Shown: positions 44,686 through 54,052 of the stretch, piece by piece | Layout of the letters: each line of letters begins with the position of its first letter | Numbering within the stretch: the first letter of the stretch is position 1 | Assembly: GCF_030145145.1 (NCBI RefSeq) | Contig: NZ_JAQYWD010000020.1 | Span: forward strand, 42,448-106,447 | Reading direction: 5' to 3' | DNA: 64,000 nt | DNA from: Desulfobacula sp. | GTDB lineage: Bacteria > Desulfobacterota > Desulfobacteria > Desulfobacterales > Desulfobacteraceae | Position numbers and translations under genes: made by a program | Notes under the pieces: model-generated | What the model saw: the letters and a program-made list of their open reading frames with translations, nothing else | What the model was told of the DNA's origin: nothing | The model's database searches: none

Positions 44686-46053
44686 TTAGCGGTTTTCCCA
44701 GGCGGCCACCAGTCTTTTTCCCGTTCGAATCAGCTGAACCAGATTGATTTTCGCAGGACAAACATATGTGCAGCACCCACATTCAAAACAGGCGTTAATA
44801 TGGTATTGGCTGGCAATGGAGGGATTATTATATCGGGCTGCCAAAGCCAGCCGTGTGGGCACAAGATTCATGGGGCAGGCATCAACACAACGCCCACACC
44901 GGACGCAGGATGTTTCTTGTTCATTGGAGATTTCATCATGGGTCAGCACAGTGATACCCGAGGTCCCCTTGGTGACGGGTGCGGTAAGATCTGAAAAGGA
45001 AAATCCCATCATGGGACCGCCGGCAATAATTCTGGCAGCATCCTGTGTTATGCCGCCGCAAAAATTGATCACCTCACCCATGGAAATACCAATGGGCACG
45101 AACAGATTTTTAGGGGTTTTTATCCCTTTACCGGATATGCTGATCACCCTGTGGGTCAACGGAGACTCCTTGATGACTCCCCGTGCCACTGCGGCCACTG
45201 TGCCAACATTACTCATGGCCACACCCACATCCGACGGCAGGCCTCCCAAAGGAATTTCAAGACCCAGAACAGCTTGTACAAGCTGTTTTTCACTTCCCTG
45301 GGGATATTTGGTCTTTAATACGGCAATTTTTATGACCGTCTGTTCTGTGGCTTCCCGCAGTTTTGTAATGGCCTCGGGTTTATTGTCCTCCACACAGATA
45401 ACAATTTCCTTAGCCGACACGGCCCGTCCCGTTAAAAGAGCACCGGTAACAATGGACCGGGATGCCTCCTTCATCAGTCGGTAATCGCAGGTGAGATAGG
45501 GTTCACATTCACAGCCGTTGATCATGAGCGTGTCGATCATCCGTGTGTCATTGGGGGTGACCTTTACATGGGTGGGAAATGCTGCCCCCCCTAACCCGAC
45601 GATGCCGGAATCGTGAATGATTTTAACAATGGTTAACGGATCATAAATGGAAATGCAGTCCCTGGGCCAGTCCTTTGAGGTCATTTCTTCCCATAATTTT
45701 TCCGGGGGGATCTGCTCACCTTCTGCGTGAATAGAGATGGCCGTCAGACGCTTGCCGTTTGGTAGGGTAACCACCTTCATCTTTTTCACTTTTCCTGCAA
45801 TAGGCGAATGAAGGGCCGCAGAAACAAAGGCTTCGCCAACCCCGATAAGTTCACCATACCTGACGGTCTGCCCCGACTTTACAATGGGTTTGCATGGCAC
45901 ACCCAAATTCTGAAGCAAAGGTAATGTGACGGTTTCAGGTGTGTCCATCACTTCAACTTTTGATTCATATGACAAGGCTTTATTATCTGGAGGATGGATC
46001 CCGTGGCGAAAACTGCCGGTCCCTGGAAACCCTTTAAACCTGAACAAACTCAT
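44686..46053 (-). CDS. rnfC: Rnf complex subunit C (NADH-binding)
   Basis: 455 residues: N-terminal biotin-like fold (SPIAGKVKKM), the nucleotide/flavin-binding Nqo1-like core (GLGGAAFPTHVK), and two [4Fe-4S] sites CVRCGRCVDACPMN and CFECGCCTYVCPAK. RnfC is the cytoplasmic subunit that reduces NAD+ or oxidises NADH. First gene of the rnf operon rnfCDGEAB. No multiheme cytochrome gene is next to it, unlike some Methanosarcina or Desulfovibrio rnf loci. Confidence 0.94.
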   Translation of the reverse strand: MSLFRFKGFPGTGSFRHGIHPPDNKALSYESKVEVMDTPETVTLPLLQNLGVPCKPIVKSGQTVRYGELIGVGEAFVSAALHSPIAGKVKKMKVVTLPNGKRLTAISIHAEGEQIPPEKLWEEMTSKDWPRDCISIYDPLTIVKIIHDSGIVGLGGAAFPTHVKVTPNDTRMIDTLMINGCECEPYLTCDYRLMKEASRSIVTGALLTGRAVSAKEIVICVEDNKPEAITKLREATEQTVIKIAVLKTKYPQGSEKQLVQAVLGLEIPLGGLPSDVGVAMSNVGTVAAVARGVIKESPLTHRVISISGKGIKTPKNLFVPIGISMGEVINFCGGITQDAARIIAGGPMMGFSFSDLTAPVTKGTSGITVLTHDEISNEQETSCVRCGRCVDACPMNLVPTRLALAARYNNPSIASQYHINACFECGCCTYVCPAKINLVQLIRTGKRLVAAWENR

Positions 46054-46118
46054 AACCCCATATTTACCTTTCTAAATAGTTCTATTAATTTTTAAATGGA
46101 TTCAAACGATGGGGAAAA

Positions 46119-47015
46119 TTACTGAACGATCCAGACAACATGATTGTCTGCATTTCTGAAAATTTTGTTGCCAACCCTGTTTAAAATCATTTGTTTCATG
46201 GCCGTAAGACCCCGTCTTCCAATGACGATGGTGTTGTAATGACCATATTTGGCTTTGTTTAGAATACAATCTGTTGGATCTTTTTCATCCTCGATAATTT
46301 CAGAGGAAATTTGATCTTTGGAAAAACCGGCTTCCAAAAAATAGTCCAGCGGCAAATCAAACATTTCCGAGGGCGATTTTTTGGGGGATTTGTTGAACAG
46401 ACCCTGACGTGGTTGTGAATGGCATAACAACAATTTACACCCTTTTGTGTTGATCAGGGAACTTATTGATATGATGGCTTTCATCACCTCTCTGGTCCCA
46501 TCATAGGCAATAATTATTTTTTTATGGGAGGGGTTTTTCCCGACAACAACCAGGGGAATATTTTTAATTTTTCCCAATAGTTTAATGGGCAGACTATCCA
46601 CGAGAAGGTCTTTTATCCAGCTGTGTCCCTTCCGTCCTATCACCAGTGCATCATATCCCTTATGCGATTCTTCGACAATATCCCGGACGATTCCCTGATT
46701 CTTTATATGAATCATGGGATGAATTGAGCTTAATGGAAATCCCGAATCCAGCAATAGCTGTTTTGCCTTTTCCATGGCAAGATTGACCGTTTTTTTTCTT
46801 GTCGCAATGCTGGCCCTGATTTCAGGTGTTTGAAACCGGAAGTCCATTTCCTTTTCCATATGCCAGAAGGACCGGGGTATTTTAGTTTCCACATAAAAAA
46901 TAACAACCTGAGTCCTGTCACGGGGAAATGCATCTCTGATATATTGCACTGCATCCAAGGCCAGATCTGAACCATCATAGGCAAGTAGAATCTTGATTTC
47001 TTTTTGCTCTGTCAT
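46119..47015 (-). CDS. Universal stress protein with two UspA domains
   Basis: 298 residues made of two UspA-like domains in tandem. Both have the ATP-binding glycine motif: VIGRKGHSW (about 130-140) and VIGRRGLTA (about 265-275). Tandem Usp proteins bind ATP and help under energy or redox stress. It lies 65 bases upstream of rnfC on the same strand, so it may share control with the rnf operon. Confidence 0.88.
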   Translation of the reverse strand: MTEQKEIKILLAYDGSDLALDAVQYIRDAFPRDRTQVVIFYVETKIPRSFWHMEKEMDFRFQTPEIRASIATRKKTVNLAMEKAKQLLLDSGFPLSSIHPMIHIKNQGIVRDIVEESHKGYDALVIGRKGHSWIKDLLVDSLPIKLLGKIKNIPLVVVGKNPSHKKIIIAYDGTREVMKAIISISSLINTKGCKLLLCHSQPRQGLFNKSPKKSPSEMFDLPLDYFLEAGFSKDQISSEIIEDEKDPTDCILNKAKYGHYNTIVIGRRGLTAMKQMILNRVGNKIFRNADNHVVWIVQ

Positions 47016-47168
47016 GAACCAATACTATCCTGTTTTCGTTTTAGGCATGAAGGGATTTTTTTAACCGTTTTAAAAAAAATCACCATCTTGATCCCTTTCT
47101 TTAAATCATCCAAAACGGCAATATCATTTTTCAAACTAGTTTTCAAGGACATTATTTTTCATTCATCA

Positions 47169-48110
47169 CTAGTTTTTTACGGTACATCCCATAAGCATCT
47201 TGATATCGTTGATTTTGCTCCGGGTGGCAATGTATCCTTCTTCAATGGCATGCTCAACCTGGTCATAATCCAGCATTTTGAGGTCGCCCAGACGGGGGGT
47301 GATGAGAATATCCGGTGGATTGACAGCGAAATTGACCCGGGTGATGCGCTCCTGCATGAGTTGAATGGCCGCGTTGATCACCTGCCGGGTGCCGGGCGGC
47401 TTGGGTTTCTTTTTTTTTTGACGTTCCAGACGGTTCCGAATTTTTTTTTCCACAGCATCATAACGGGCGGCCAGGTTTGTTAAAAATTCGTTCCGGACCG
47501 GCGGTGGGGGTATCTCAGGAATAGCCTCGGCTTTCTGATGCCGCTTGCGCGAGATCAGTGCAGAATCCAGATTAACGGCGATCACGATGTCTGCACCCAT
47601 TGCCCGGGCCACACCTACGGGAACCGGGTCAACCACTGCGCCATCTATCAACCATCGGTTTTTGTAGGATACCGGTGAAAACAGACCCGGGAAAGACAGG
47701 GATGCCCGGAGCGCCTTGAGCAGGTCTCCAGAATCTAACACCACCTGGTCGCCGGAATGCATGTCCGCAGCAACCACTTTTAACGGAATTTCCAGTTCGT
47801 CAAACGTTTTTTTGTCGCTGTGCATGCAGAACAGTTCCCTGAGTTTTTTATCACCATCCAGGAGCCCTGATCGTATAAAGGTCAAGTCTGAGAAAGAGAA
47901 CATGCTTTCCCCGTCCATGTCAATGACATATTTTTTCAACTGCTCCAGACCGCCACTGGCAAAGATGGCACCAACAAAAGCACCAACGCTGCACCCGGTC
48001 ACAACATGGATGGGGACGTCTGCATCCTGCAGGGCCTCAATGGCCCCGATATGGGCCCATCCCCGGGAAGATCCGCTTCCCAGAACCAGTCCGACTTTAT
48101 AGGGGGTCAT
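47169..48110 (-). CDS. Patatin-like phospholipase (RssA family)
   Basis: 313 residues. The oxyanion loop GSGSSRGWAHIG, the nucleophile elbow GCSVG and the DGAVVDPVP motif with the catalytic Asp are all present, so an active Ser-Asp lipase is likely. The C-terminal ~100 residues are charged and carry a basic stretch (RQKKKKPKPP). Bacterial members cleave phospholipids or act in envelope turnover. AAGGA lies nine bases before the ATG. It follows the hybrid kinase by 12 bases, so the two may be co-transcribed. Confidence 0.9.
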   Translation of the reverse strand: MTPYKVGLVLGSGSSRGWAHIGAIEALQDADVPIHVVTGCSVGAFVGAIFASGGLEQLKKYVIDMDGESMFSFSDLTFIRSGLLDGDKKLRELFCMHSDKKTFDELEIPLKVVAADMHSGDQVVLDSGDLLKALRASLSFPGLFSPVSYKNRWLIDGAVVDPVPVGVARAMGADIVIAVNLDSALISRKRHQKAEAIPEIPPPPVRNEFLTNLAARYDAVEKKIRNRLERQKKKKPKPPGTRQVINAAIQLMQERITRVNFAVNPPDILITPRLGDLKMLDYDQVEHAIEEGYIATRSKINDIKMLMGCTVKN

Positions 48111-48122
48111 GGTGCTGTTCCT

Positions 48123-50978
48123 TTATTTTTTTAAAACGTCACGTATCAGTGTTGCCATTGTTGTCATTGAAATCGGTTTTATCGCATAGGCAGAGATCCC
48201 CGTCGTTTTTGCCATGTCTTCATCCAGCAGCGAACTGTGACCTGTGAAGATGATGATGGGCAAATCCGGTCTTATTCTTTTTAATGTTTTTGACAGTTCC
48301 ATTCCATTTATTTGTGGCATGGTCATATCGGTTATAACCAGATCAAAAGAGAACGGGTTTGCTTCAAATTCTTGAATCGCTTCTTCGGGCCGGGTTCTGC
48401 CTTCAACCTGGTAACCGAGTTTTTGTAATAGTTTTAATGTCATTTCAACAATCGCTTTGTCATCGTCGACAAACAAGATCCTTTCTGTGCCTTTGGGTAT
48501 GATGTTTTTTAGGGGAGCTGGCCGTGCCGGTGTTTCATGTTTTTCAACTGCCGGGAAAAACACACTAAAAGAAGCCCCTTTACCCGGAAGGCTGTCGACA
48601 AAAATTGATCCACTGTGATTTTTTATGATCCCATGAACAACAGCAAGTCCCATACCCGTTCCCTTCCCAAATTCCTTGGTGGTGAAGTACGGGTCAAAAA
48701 TTTTATTGTATATTTTGGGATCAATACCGGTCCCTGTGTCTTTTATAATCAGTTCCTGATAGATTCCGGGTACCAGATGATTTGATTTCCCCTTTCTCCT
48801 TGTTGCCAGATTTATATCCTTTAAATGGATTTCCAGGTTTCCCCCTTTTTCCGACATGGCCTGGGCAGCGTTTGTGCACAAATTGATAATCACCTGATGG
48901 ATCTGGGTTGCATCCGCGAGAATCCGGTTTGACGTTGCAGAAATTTTTTCAATAATCTGGATATTCGCGGGAAAGGATGATCGGAGCAGCTTTACAGATT
49001 CTTTTATCAGCAGCGACAAGTTTTGGGGTTTTCTGGTCAGTTCAGTTTTTCTGCTGAAATTTAACAATTGACTGACCACCTCTTTGGCGCGCAGGCAAGC
49101 TGTATTAATTTCCTGAAGATTCTTTTTTCCAGGGCCCCCATCCGGCGTGTCAATCAACGCCAATTCTGTATTCCCCAGTATAATGCTTATAATATTGTTA
49201 AAATCATGGGCAATGCCGCCGGCCAAAGTCCCGATAGACTCCATTTTGTGGGATTGACGAAGTTCTTCTTCCATTTGTTTGAAATCGGTTATATCGGTTG
49301 CAATTTGAAGTTTAACGGATCGTCCATCTATCCATTCGATGAGTCTGTCATAATTGATATACCATCTGCCCGTCTTGGGATTTTCTGCCTGCCAGACATG
49401 GACATCGCCGGATGGCCCATTTCTATCGGTTAATTGATTGATGGGGCAATGCGAACAGGGTTTGGATTCCCCCCTGAAAGCTTCATAGCAAATTTCACCG
49501 GTCATGTCCCTGCCAAACGTTTCGATCATGTTTTTGTTCATAAAAAGAATTTCATGGGTCTGTATGTCTGCAACATAAACGGTGGCATCAATGCTGTCCA
49601 GTATCGTAATAAACGTTTTGTGCATTTTTTTGTGGGCTGTTTCCGCAAGTTTGCGTTCCGTAATATCGCTGATAAAGCCTTCTATAATGGATGACCTGCC
49701 CGCATCCTTTTGGAGGATTATGCCTTTTTCCCATACCCATTTCTGATGCCCGGTTTTATCCTCAATTCGATATTCCAGGGTAAAAGACCTGTTTTTCTTC
49801 ACCGCGTTCTGGATTTCCGTCCAAATAAAGTGGCGGTCTTCCGGCACTATCAGGTCATTGTAGGATACCCGGTTGTTTGATATGATTTCAGAAGGCGTAT
49901 AGCCTGTCAAGCTTTCACACCCGTCACTCAGGTATAGCATGGTCCAATTTTCATCGTTCAAACACCTGTAGGCCATTCCAGGTAAATTTCCAATTAACGT
50001 GGATAGTTTTCGCTCACTTTCTTTATGGGCGGTTTCAGCGGCTTCCTTTTTCAAAATTTCTTTTTGCAGTCTTCGGTTCCATGCGAAAATCAATATAAAA
50101 ATGATGGTAATCCCCAGACCGATCCCTGAAGACCATGCCCAGACAAGCTTCATATCAACACCGGGTTCATATTCAACCCGGATCCATTGGCGGCTGATCC
50201 GATCTTTTTCCGCTTGCGAAATGGAATTCAACACCTTTTCAATCATTCCTTGAAAGACAGGCCAATCTTTACGAATTCCCATGGACAATTGAATGTCATC
50301 TAAATCTAAGGGTGCGGCAACCTTAAGGTTGGTCAGGCCCTTTTTCTGGGTATAGTAACTGGCAGCGGCCAGACTGATGATACATGCATCTGCCCTTCCT
50401 AATGATACGGCTTCTAAATTTTCAACCGCTGTTCTGGTGAAGACATATTCAAGATTCAAGTTTGAATATTCGTTTTGTATTTTACTGAACGCGACCAGGT
50501 GTTTGGCAACAGCAAGCCGTTTTCCTTTCAGATCATGCATCCCGCTTATCATCGGGGTATCTTTTCGAGCGAGGATCACCATGGGATAGGAAAGATACGG
50601 CGCTGTGAAAAGTAAAAATTTTGATCGTTCAGAAGTTTTTGATACACAGGGGAAAAAGTCAATCTGCTTATTCCTGCCCCGGGCCAGCGCTTCATCAAAC
50701 GGGATATCAAATACGATCTGCATATCCACTCCCAATCGTTCCTTGATCAGGGTTAGATAATCTGAAACCATTCCTTTAAAATGGTTCTGACCGCCTTTTT
50801 TTTCAACCCACATATAGGGTGGAAAGGCGACACCCACCCCCAGGCGGATTGTCGGGTGATGTTCAAGCCATGCTTTTTCCTCATCAGACAATGGAAAGGG
50901 CGCAGTATAAGCTTGGACAACCATTGCCTGAAGCAGAATGAATAGTAAGGGAACCAAGAGCCATCTTTTTTTATACAT
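48123..50978 (-). CDS. Hybrid sensor kinase with periplasmic SBP_bac_3 domain
   Basis: 951 residues from the ATG at 50978. A signal sequence leads into a family-3 solute-binding domain (about 30-265, opening HHPTIRLGVGVAFPPY), then a membrane helix (about 280-305). Two PAS domains (about 325-450 and 455-575), a HisKA domain with GIAHDFNNI, a HATPase (NLCTNAAQAM, GTGMGLAVVHG) and a C-terminal receiver (LFVDDDK, phospho-Asp in VITDMTMP) follow. The second PAS carries the Cys cluster CYEAF...PCSHCPI. This is the EvgS/BvgS arrangement, probably sensing an amino acid or similar small ligand. Without a DNA-binding output it must signal to a separate protein. Confidence 0.92.
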   Translation of the reverse strand: MYKKRWLLVPLLFILLQAMVVQAYTAPFPLSDEEKAWLEHHPTIRLGVGVAFPPYMWVEKKGGQNHFKGMVSDYLTLIKERLGVDMQIVFDIPFDEALARGRNKQIDFFPCVSKTSERSKFLLFTAPYLSYPMVILARKDTPMISGMHDLKGKRLAVAKHLVAFSKIQNEYSNLNLEYVFTRTAVENLEAVSLGRADACIISLAAASYYTQKKGLTNLKVAAPLDLDDIQLSMGIRKDWPVFQGMIEKVLNSISQAEKDRISRQWIRVEYEPGVDMKLVWAWSSGIGLGITIIFILIFAWNRRLQKEILKKEAAETAHKESERKLSTLIGNLPGMAYRCLNDENWTMLYLSDGCESLTGYTPSEIISNNRVSYNDLIVPEDRHFIWTEIQNAVKKNRSFTLEYRIEDKTGHQKWVWEKGIILQKDAGRSSIIEGFISDITERKLAETAHKKMHKTFITILDSIDATVYVADIQTHEILFMNKNMIETFGRDMTGEICYEAFRGESKPCSHCPINQLTDRNGPSGDVHVWQAENPKTGRWYINYDRLIEWIDGRSVKLQIATDITDFKQMEEELRQSHKMESIGTLAGGIAHDFNNIISIILGNTELALIDTPDGGPGKKNLQEINTACLRAKEVVSQLLNFSRKTELTRKPQNLSLLIKESVKLLRSSFPANIQIIEKISATSNRILADATQIHQVIINLCTNAAQAMSEKGGNLEIHLKDINLATRRKGKSNHLVPGIYQELIIKDTGTGIDPKIYNKIFDPYFTTKEFGKGTGMGLAVVHGIIKNHSGSIFVDSLPGKGASFSVFFPAVEKHETPARPAPLKNIIPKGTERILFVDDDKAIVEMTLKLLQKLGYQVEGRTRPEEAIQEFEANPFSFDLVITDMTMPQINGMELSKTLKRIRPDLPIIIFTGHSSLLDEDMAKTTGISAYAIKPISMTTMATLIRDVLKK

Positions 50979-51109
50979 ATGCACCTTAAGTCAGTAAATA
51001 GTTGAATTTTATAACCAGCATGGCTTTTACCCAGCTGATGCAATCAGCAGGAAGGCGGGAGCATACAGAAAAATTTAGTTCTATTTTGATGATCTGTCAA
51101 ATGAATTAA

Positions 51110-52309
51110 TTACTTTGTTTCACTTTTAAAATAAAATTTCAACTGGTCATGGATGTCTGCAATTTTTTGAAGGTCTCCTCTGGTATAAAGGACATGGGCT
51201 TTGAGTTTTAGCAGCCTGGGGTCTTGATATTGCGCAAGCCCTTTTTCGATCCAGGCCAGGGCGTTTTCTTGATCATGGGCCATGGCAAAGGCCTGGCTGA
51301 TTCTTAAAATACTGTCAGGGGTGGGAGCGGCAGTTATGGCATTTGCGTAAAACCGGGCCGCCTTTGCCGGTACGTTCAAGAAGAGGTAAAGATCGGCAGC
51401 CAGCATCTGTTCTTCCCGGGTCATGGGGGCAAGATACCCGTAAATGATGAGGGCTGACAAGCCCTGATGGACGCGCTGGTTGTTCAGGTGGATGTGGCAG
51501 AGCGCTTTCCACCATTTGGGGTCAAGGGGGTCGGTTTGGGTTAGAAAATCAGCATAGGCCAAAGCGCGTTGATCCATATTCAGGGAAAGATACTGGTGGA
51601 GAAGGATCTCCTGCCATTGTTTTTTTTTGGGGCCTCTGGATTCTTTTGCAAGGTCCTTTATATACGGCAGGGCCTGTTGATGGGATTCAAGGGAAAACAG
51701 GATATGGACAAGGGTTTCCTTGTATGAAAGGGAAATCGCTTCCGGATGGGCCCTTATCAATCGGTGAAAGACCTCCAGCGCCTTTTTGGAATCTGTTGCC
51801 TGGAAATAGCAGACAGCCGCGGAATAGAGATATTCCGGCTTTGGGGCCTGGGACGTGTTGTAGCCTTGCACAAAGGCGGTAGCAGCCTGGGCAAAGGATT
51901 CGGATTCATATTGGGCTTTTGCCAGGTTGAGCCAGCCCTGGGCAAATAATGGGGTTTGCTTGACGGATGCCTGGTAACAGACGGTTGCGCGCCGGCAAAG
52001 TTGCCTGCTGTTTTTCAGCTGGTCTTCCCGGCCGGCCAGGGTGAGATAATAGTTGCCCAGAAGGAAATGAAGATAGTAGTGATCAGACCCTTTTTTCCCT
52101 TTTGATATGAAGGCTTCGAGCAGGTCAATGGCCTGATGCATCTGACCGTTTTGAAACAGAACCTGGGCCTTATTGATACAGATGCCCGCGGCCAGGGGGA
52201 GCTTGACCTTATCTGTTGTTGTGTCGGATTCCCCGGCCACCCCGTTTGATGTCAGGACAAGGACCAGGATCAGGAAAAAAATGACCCCAAAGCATTGTTT
52301 TCTCATCAT
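51110..52309 (-). CDS. Exported TPR-repeat protein at the end of the TonB operon
   Basis: 399 residues from the ATG that overlaps the tonB stop (ATGATGA). A signal peptide (cut near VAGE) is followed by about eight TPR-like helical pairs (AQVLFQNGQMHQAIDLLEAF, AQGWLNLAKAQYESESFAQAA and so on). TPR proteins of this type accompany DUF3450/TtpC/ExbBD TonB systems, and in Vibrio a comparable gene follows tonB2. It is likely a periplasmic scaffold for the motor. Confidence 0.82.
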   Translation of the reverse strand: MMRKQCFGVIFFLILVLVLTSNGVAGESDTTTDKVKLPLAAGICINKAQVLFQNGQMHQAIDLLEAFISKGKKGSDHYYLHFLLGNYYLTLAGREDQLKNSRQLCRRATVCYQASVKQTPLFAQGWLNLAKAQYESESFAQAATAFVQGYNTSQAPKPEYLYSAAVCYFQATDSKKALEVFHRLIRAHPEAISLSYKETLVHILFSLESHQQALPYIKDLAKESRGPKKKQWQEILLHQYLSLNMDQRALAYADFLTQTDPLDPKWWKALCHIHLNNQRVHQGLSALIIYGYLAPMTREEQMLAADLYLFLNVPAKAARFYANAITAAPTPDSILRISQAFAMAHDQENALAWIEKGLAQYQDPRLLKLKAHVLYTRGDLQKIADIHDQLKFYFKSETK

Positions 52310-52992
52310 CGCTCCAGCTTGAACCGGATGGTGGTTCGGGCCAGGGTGGCAACCGGTATGCCGTCCACGGTTCCGGGCCTGAATTTCCAATGGGCGACAC
52401 ACTGGATCACATTTTTATCAAATATGTTTTTTGGCTCGGCTTCAATGATGGTGACCGCTTGCACAAGTCCCTGATCTGTTACAAGAAATTCCACGGTGAC
52501 AAATCCTTCAATGCCCCTGCGGGTGGCCCGGATGGGATAGATGGGCGGCAGTTTGACCAGGGGCGTAAGCTGGGAATCAAGTTCATCCATGGTATACTGG
52601 CTTTTGAGCACTGGCGCTTCCATGGAAAAATGCGCCAGGTCCGGTATGACCAGATCCAGGGGCGCCGTCGGCAGATTCGGGTTCAGCGCAAAGGCAAGCC
52701 TGGGTTTCAGATTTACAGATGTTGGCTTGATAATGGTGTTTCGGGAGGGGGGTACTTTTTTCAGGGGCTTGGGGGGGGGGACTGTTTTTTTGGGCGCTGT
52801 TCGTTGGGGCGGAGGCGGTGTTTTTTTTGCCCGGATAACCTGGATCGGTTTTAAGTCATCCAGGGTTTTTGGTTTGTCCGGCAGGCCCTGGATAAGTCCC
52901 GGCATGAGCCCGAAGAGGCTTATGTTCAGAAGGATAGAACCGACCAGGGCAATGGTCCAGCCCCAAAATGTTCTGGCATGGGCATGCATCAT
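52306..52992 (-). CDS. tonB: TonB energy-transducing protein
   Basis: 228 residues from the ATG at 52992 (a second ATG follows at once), preceded by GGGAG. One N-terminal membrane helix (about 10-30), a Pro/Lys-rich periplasmic linker (KKTPPPPQRTAPKK and following) and a TonB C-terminal domain (YPIRATRRGIEGFVTVEFLV, ending FRPGTVDGIPV). It couples the proton gradient to the corrinoid receptor. A run of ten C on the coding strand (52771-52780, read as G on the plus strand) lies in the Pro-rich linker. Confidence 0.92.
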   Translation of the reverse strand: MMHAHARTFWGWTIALVGSILLNISLFGLMPGLIQGLPDKPKTLDDLKPIQVIRAKKTPPPPQRTAPKKTVPPPKPLKKVPPSRNTIIKPTSVNLKPRLAFALNPNLPTAPLDLVIPDLAHFSMEAPVLKSQYTMDELDSQLTPLVKLPPIYPIRATRRGIEGFVTVEFLVTDQGLVQAVTIIEAEPKNIFDKNVIQCVAHWKFRPGTVDGIPVATLARTTIRFKLER

Positions 52993-52996
52993 TGCG

Positions 52997-53416
52997 TTAT
53001 TCTCCCGGCCCCAGGTTTGCGGCAATGGAGACCGTTCCGGCACCGGCCAGTTTGCAGGCATCCATGACAGTGATAACAAGGCCGGTGAGGCTTTCCTTGT
53101 CGGCCACAATGACCACACTGCCGTCGGGATTTTCCGCCAGGGCCCGTTCCACATTGGTCCGGACCGCACGGATATCCACCTGGCGGCGGTCAATTTGGAT
53201 GGTATTGTCCTTTGTGACACCGATGAGGATGGTGGTCTTGGTTTTGCTCACTGCAGTGGCAGCTGTGGGTCTTGAAATGTCCACACCCGTTTCTTTTACA
53301 AAACTGGTGGTGACCAGGAAAAAAATTAATAGTATAAATACCATGTCAATCAGAGGGGCAATATTCAATTCAAGGTTTTTTGCGTTTGCCCGTCGAGCAG
53401 CTGAAATATTGATCAT
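52997..53416 (-). CDS. exbD: ExbD/TolR biopolymer transport protein
   Basis: 139 residues: one membrane helix (about 17-37, following NIAPLIDMVFILLIFFLV with the conserved protonatable Asp) and a periplasmic domain. It works with ExbB as the proton-driven stator for TonB. The spacing to tonB is four bases and to exbB 33 bases. Confidence 0.93.
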   Translation of the reverse strand: MINISAARRANAKNLELNIAPLIDMVFILLIFFLVTTSFVKETGVDISRPTAATAVSKTKTTILIGVTKDNTIQIDRRQVDIRAVRTNVERALAENPDGSVVIVADKESLTGLVITVMDACKLAGAGTVSIAANLGPGE

Positions 53417-53449
53417 GGGGTTTCTCCTCCCTTTGGGGATAACATAAGG

Positions 53450-54049
53450 TTATAAAAACCGTTTCAAATACATGCCCGTGGCAGCGATCCGGTATTTAAG
53501 GTTCCGGGCTCTCCTGTCGAGAAATCCGCTCATGTAAAGGCCGGGGATGGACACCATGAGCCCGGTCTGGGTGGTGATCAAGGCGATGGAAATTCCGCCG
53601 GCCATGGCTTTAGCATTCCCGGTTCCGAAAATGGTGATCACGTCAAAGGTGTCCATCATGCCGGTGACAGTTCCCAGAAGTCCTAACAGCGGGGCAATGC
53701 CTGCCAGGATCCGGATGGTTGCCAGATGGGGGTCCATGGACGAAATCAGTCGGACCACGGTTTCATCCAGAATAAAGTCATCCAGTTCTGGATCATGACT
53801 CCGTGCTTTTAGAAATTCCCGGACCAGGAGGGAATTGGCCCCCTGAAAGGTTTGATCCGGCTCCCGGTTGTTTTTAACCAGTTCCCCGGCCATGTCCCTG
53901 GAAATATTCCGGATATACAGCCGTCGAAAAAAGAGTACCCGGTTAAGGATCAGGAGCCACATGAAAAAAGAGATGGTAAGGATCGGGATCATGATGGTCC
54001 CGCCGGACTGCAGATAACGCTCTATGGAAAATAAAAGATCCTTGATCAT
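53450..54049 (-). CDS. exbB: ExbB/TolQ-family motor protein
   Basis: 199 residues with three membrane segments and the conserved stretch LLGLLGTVTGMMDTFDVI plus GGISIALITTQTGL. This is the short ExbB of a TtpC-type TonB system. It starts three bases after the TtpC-like gene. Confidence 0.92.
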   Translation of the reverse strand: MIKDLLFSIERYLQSGGTIMIPILTISFFMWLLILNRVLFFRRLYIRNISRDMAGELVKNNREPDQTFQGANSLLVREFLKARSHDPELDDFILDETVVRLISSMDPHLATIRILAGIAPLLGLLGTVTGMMDTFDVITIFGTGNAKAMAGGISIALITTQTGLMVSIPGLYMSGFLDRRARNLKYRIAATGMYLKRFL

Positions 54050-54052
54050 AAT

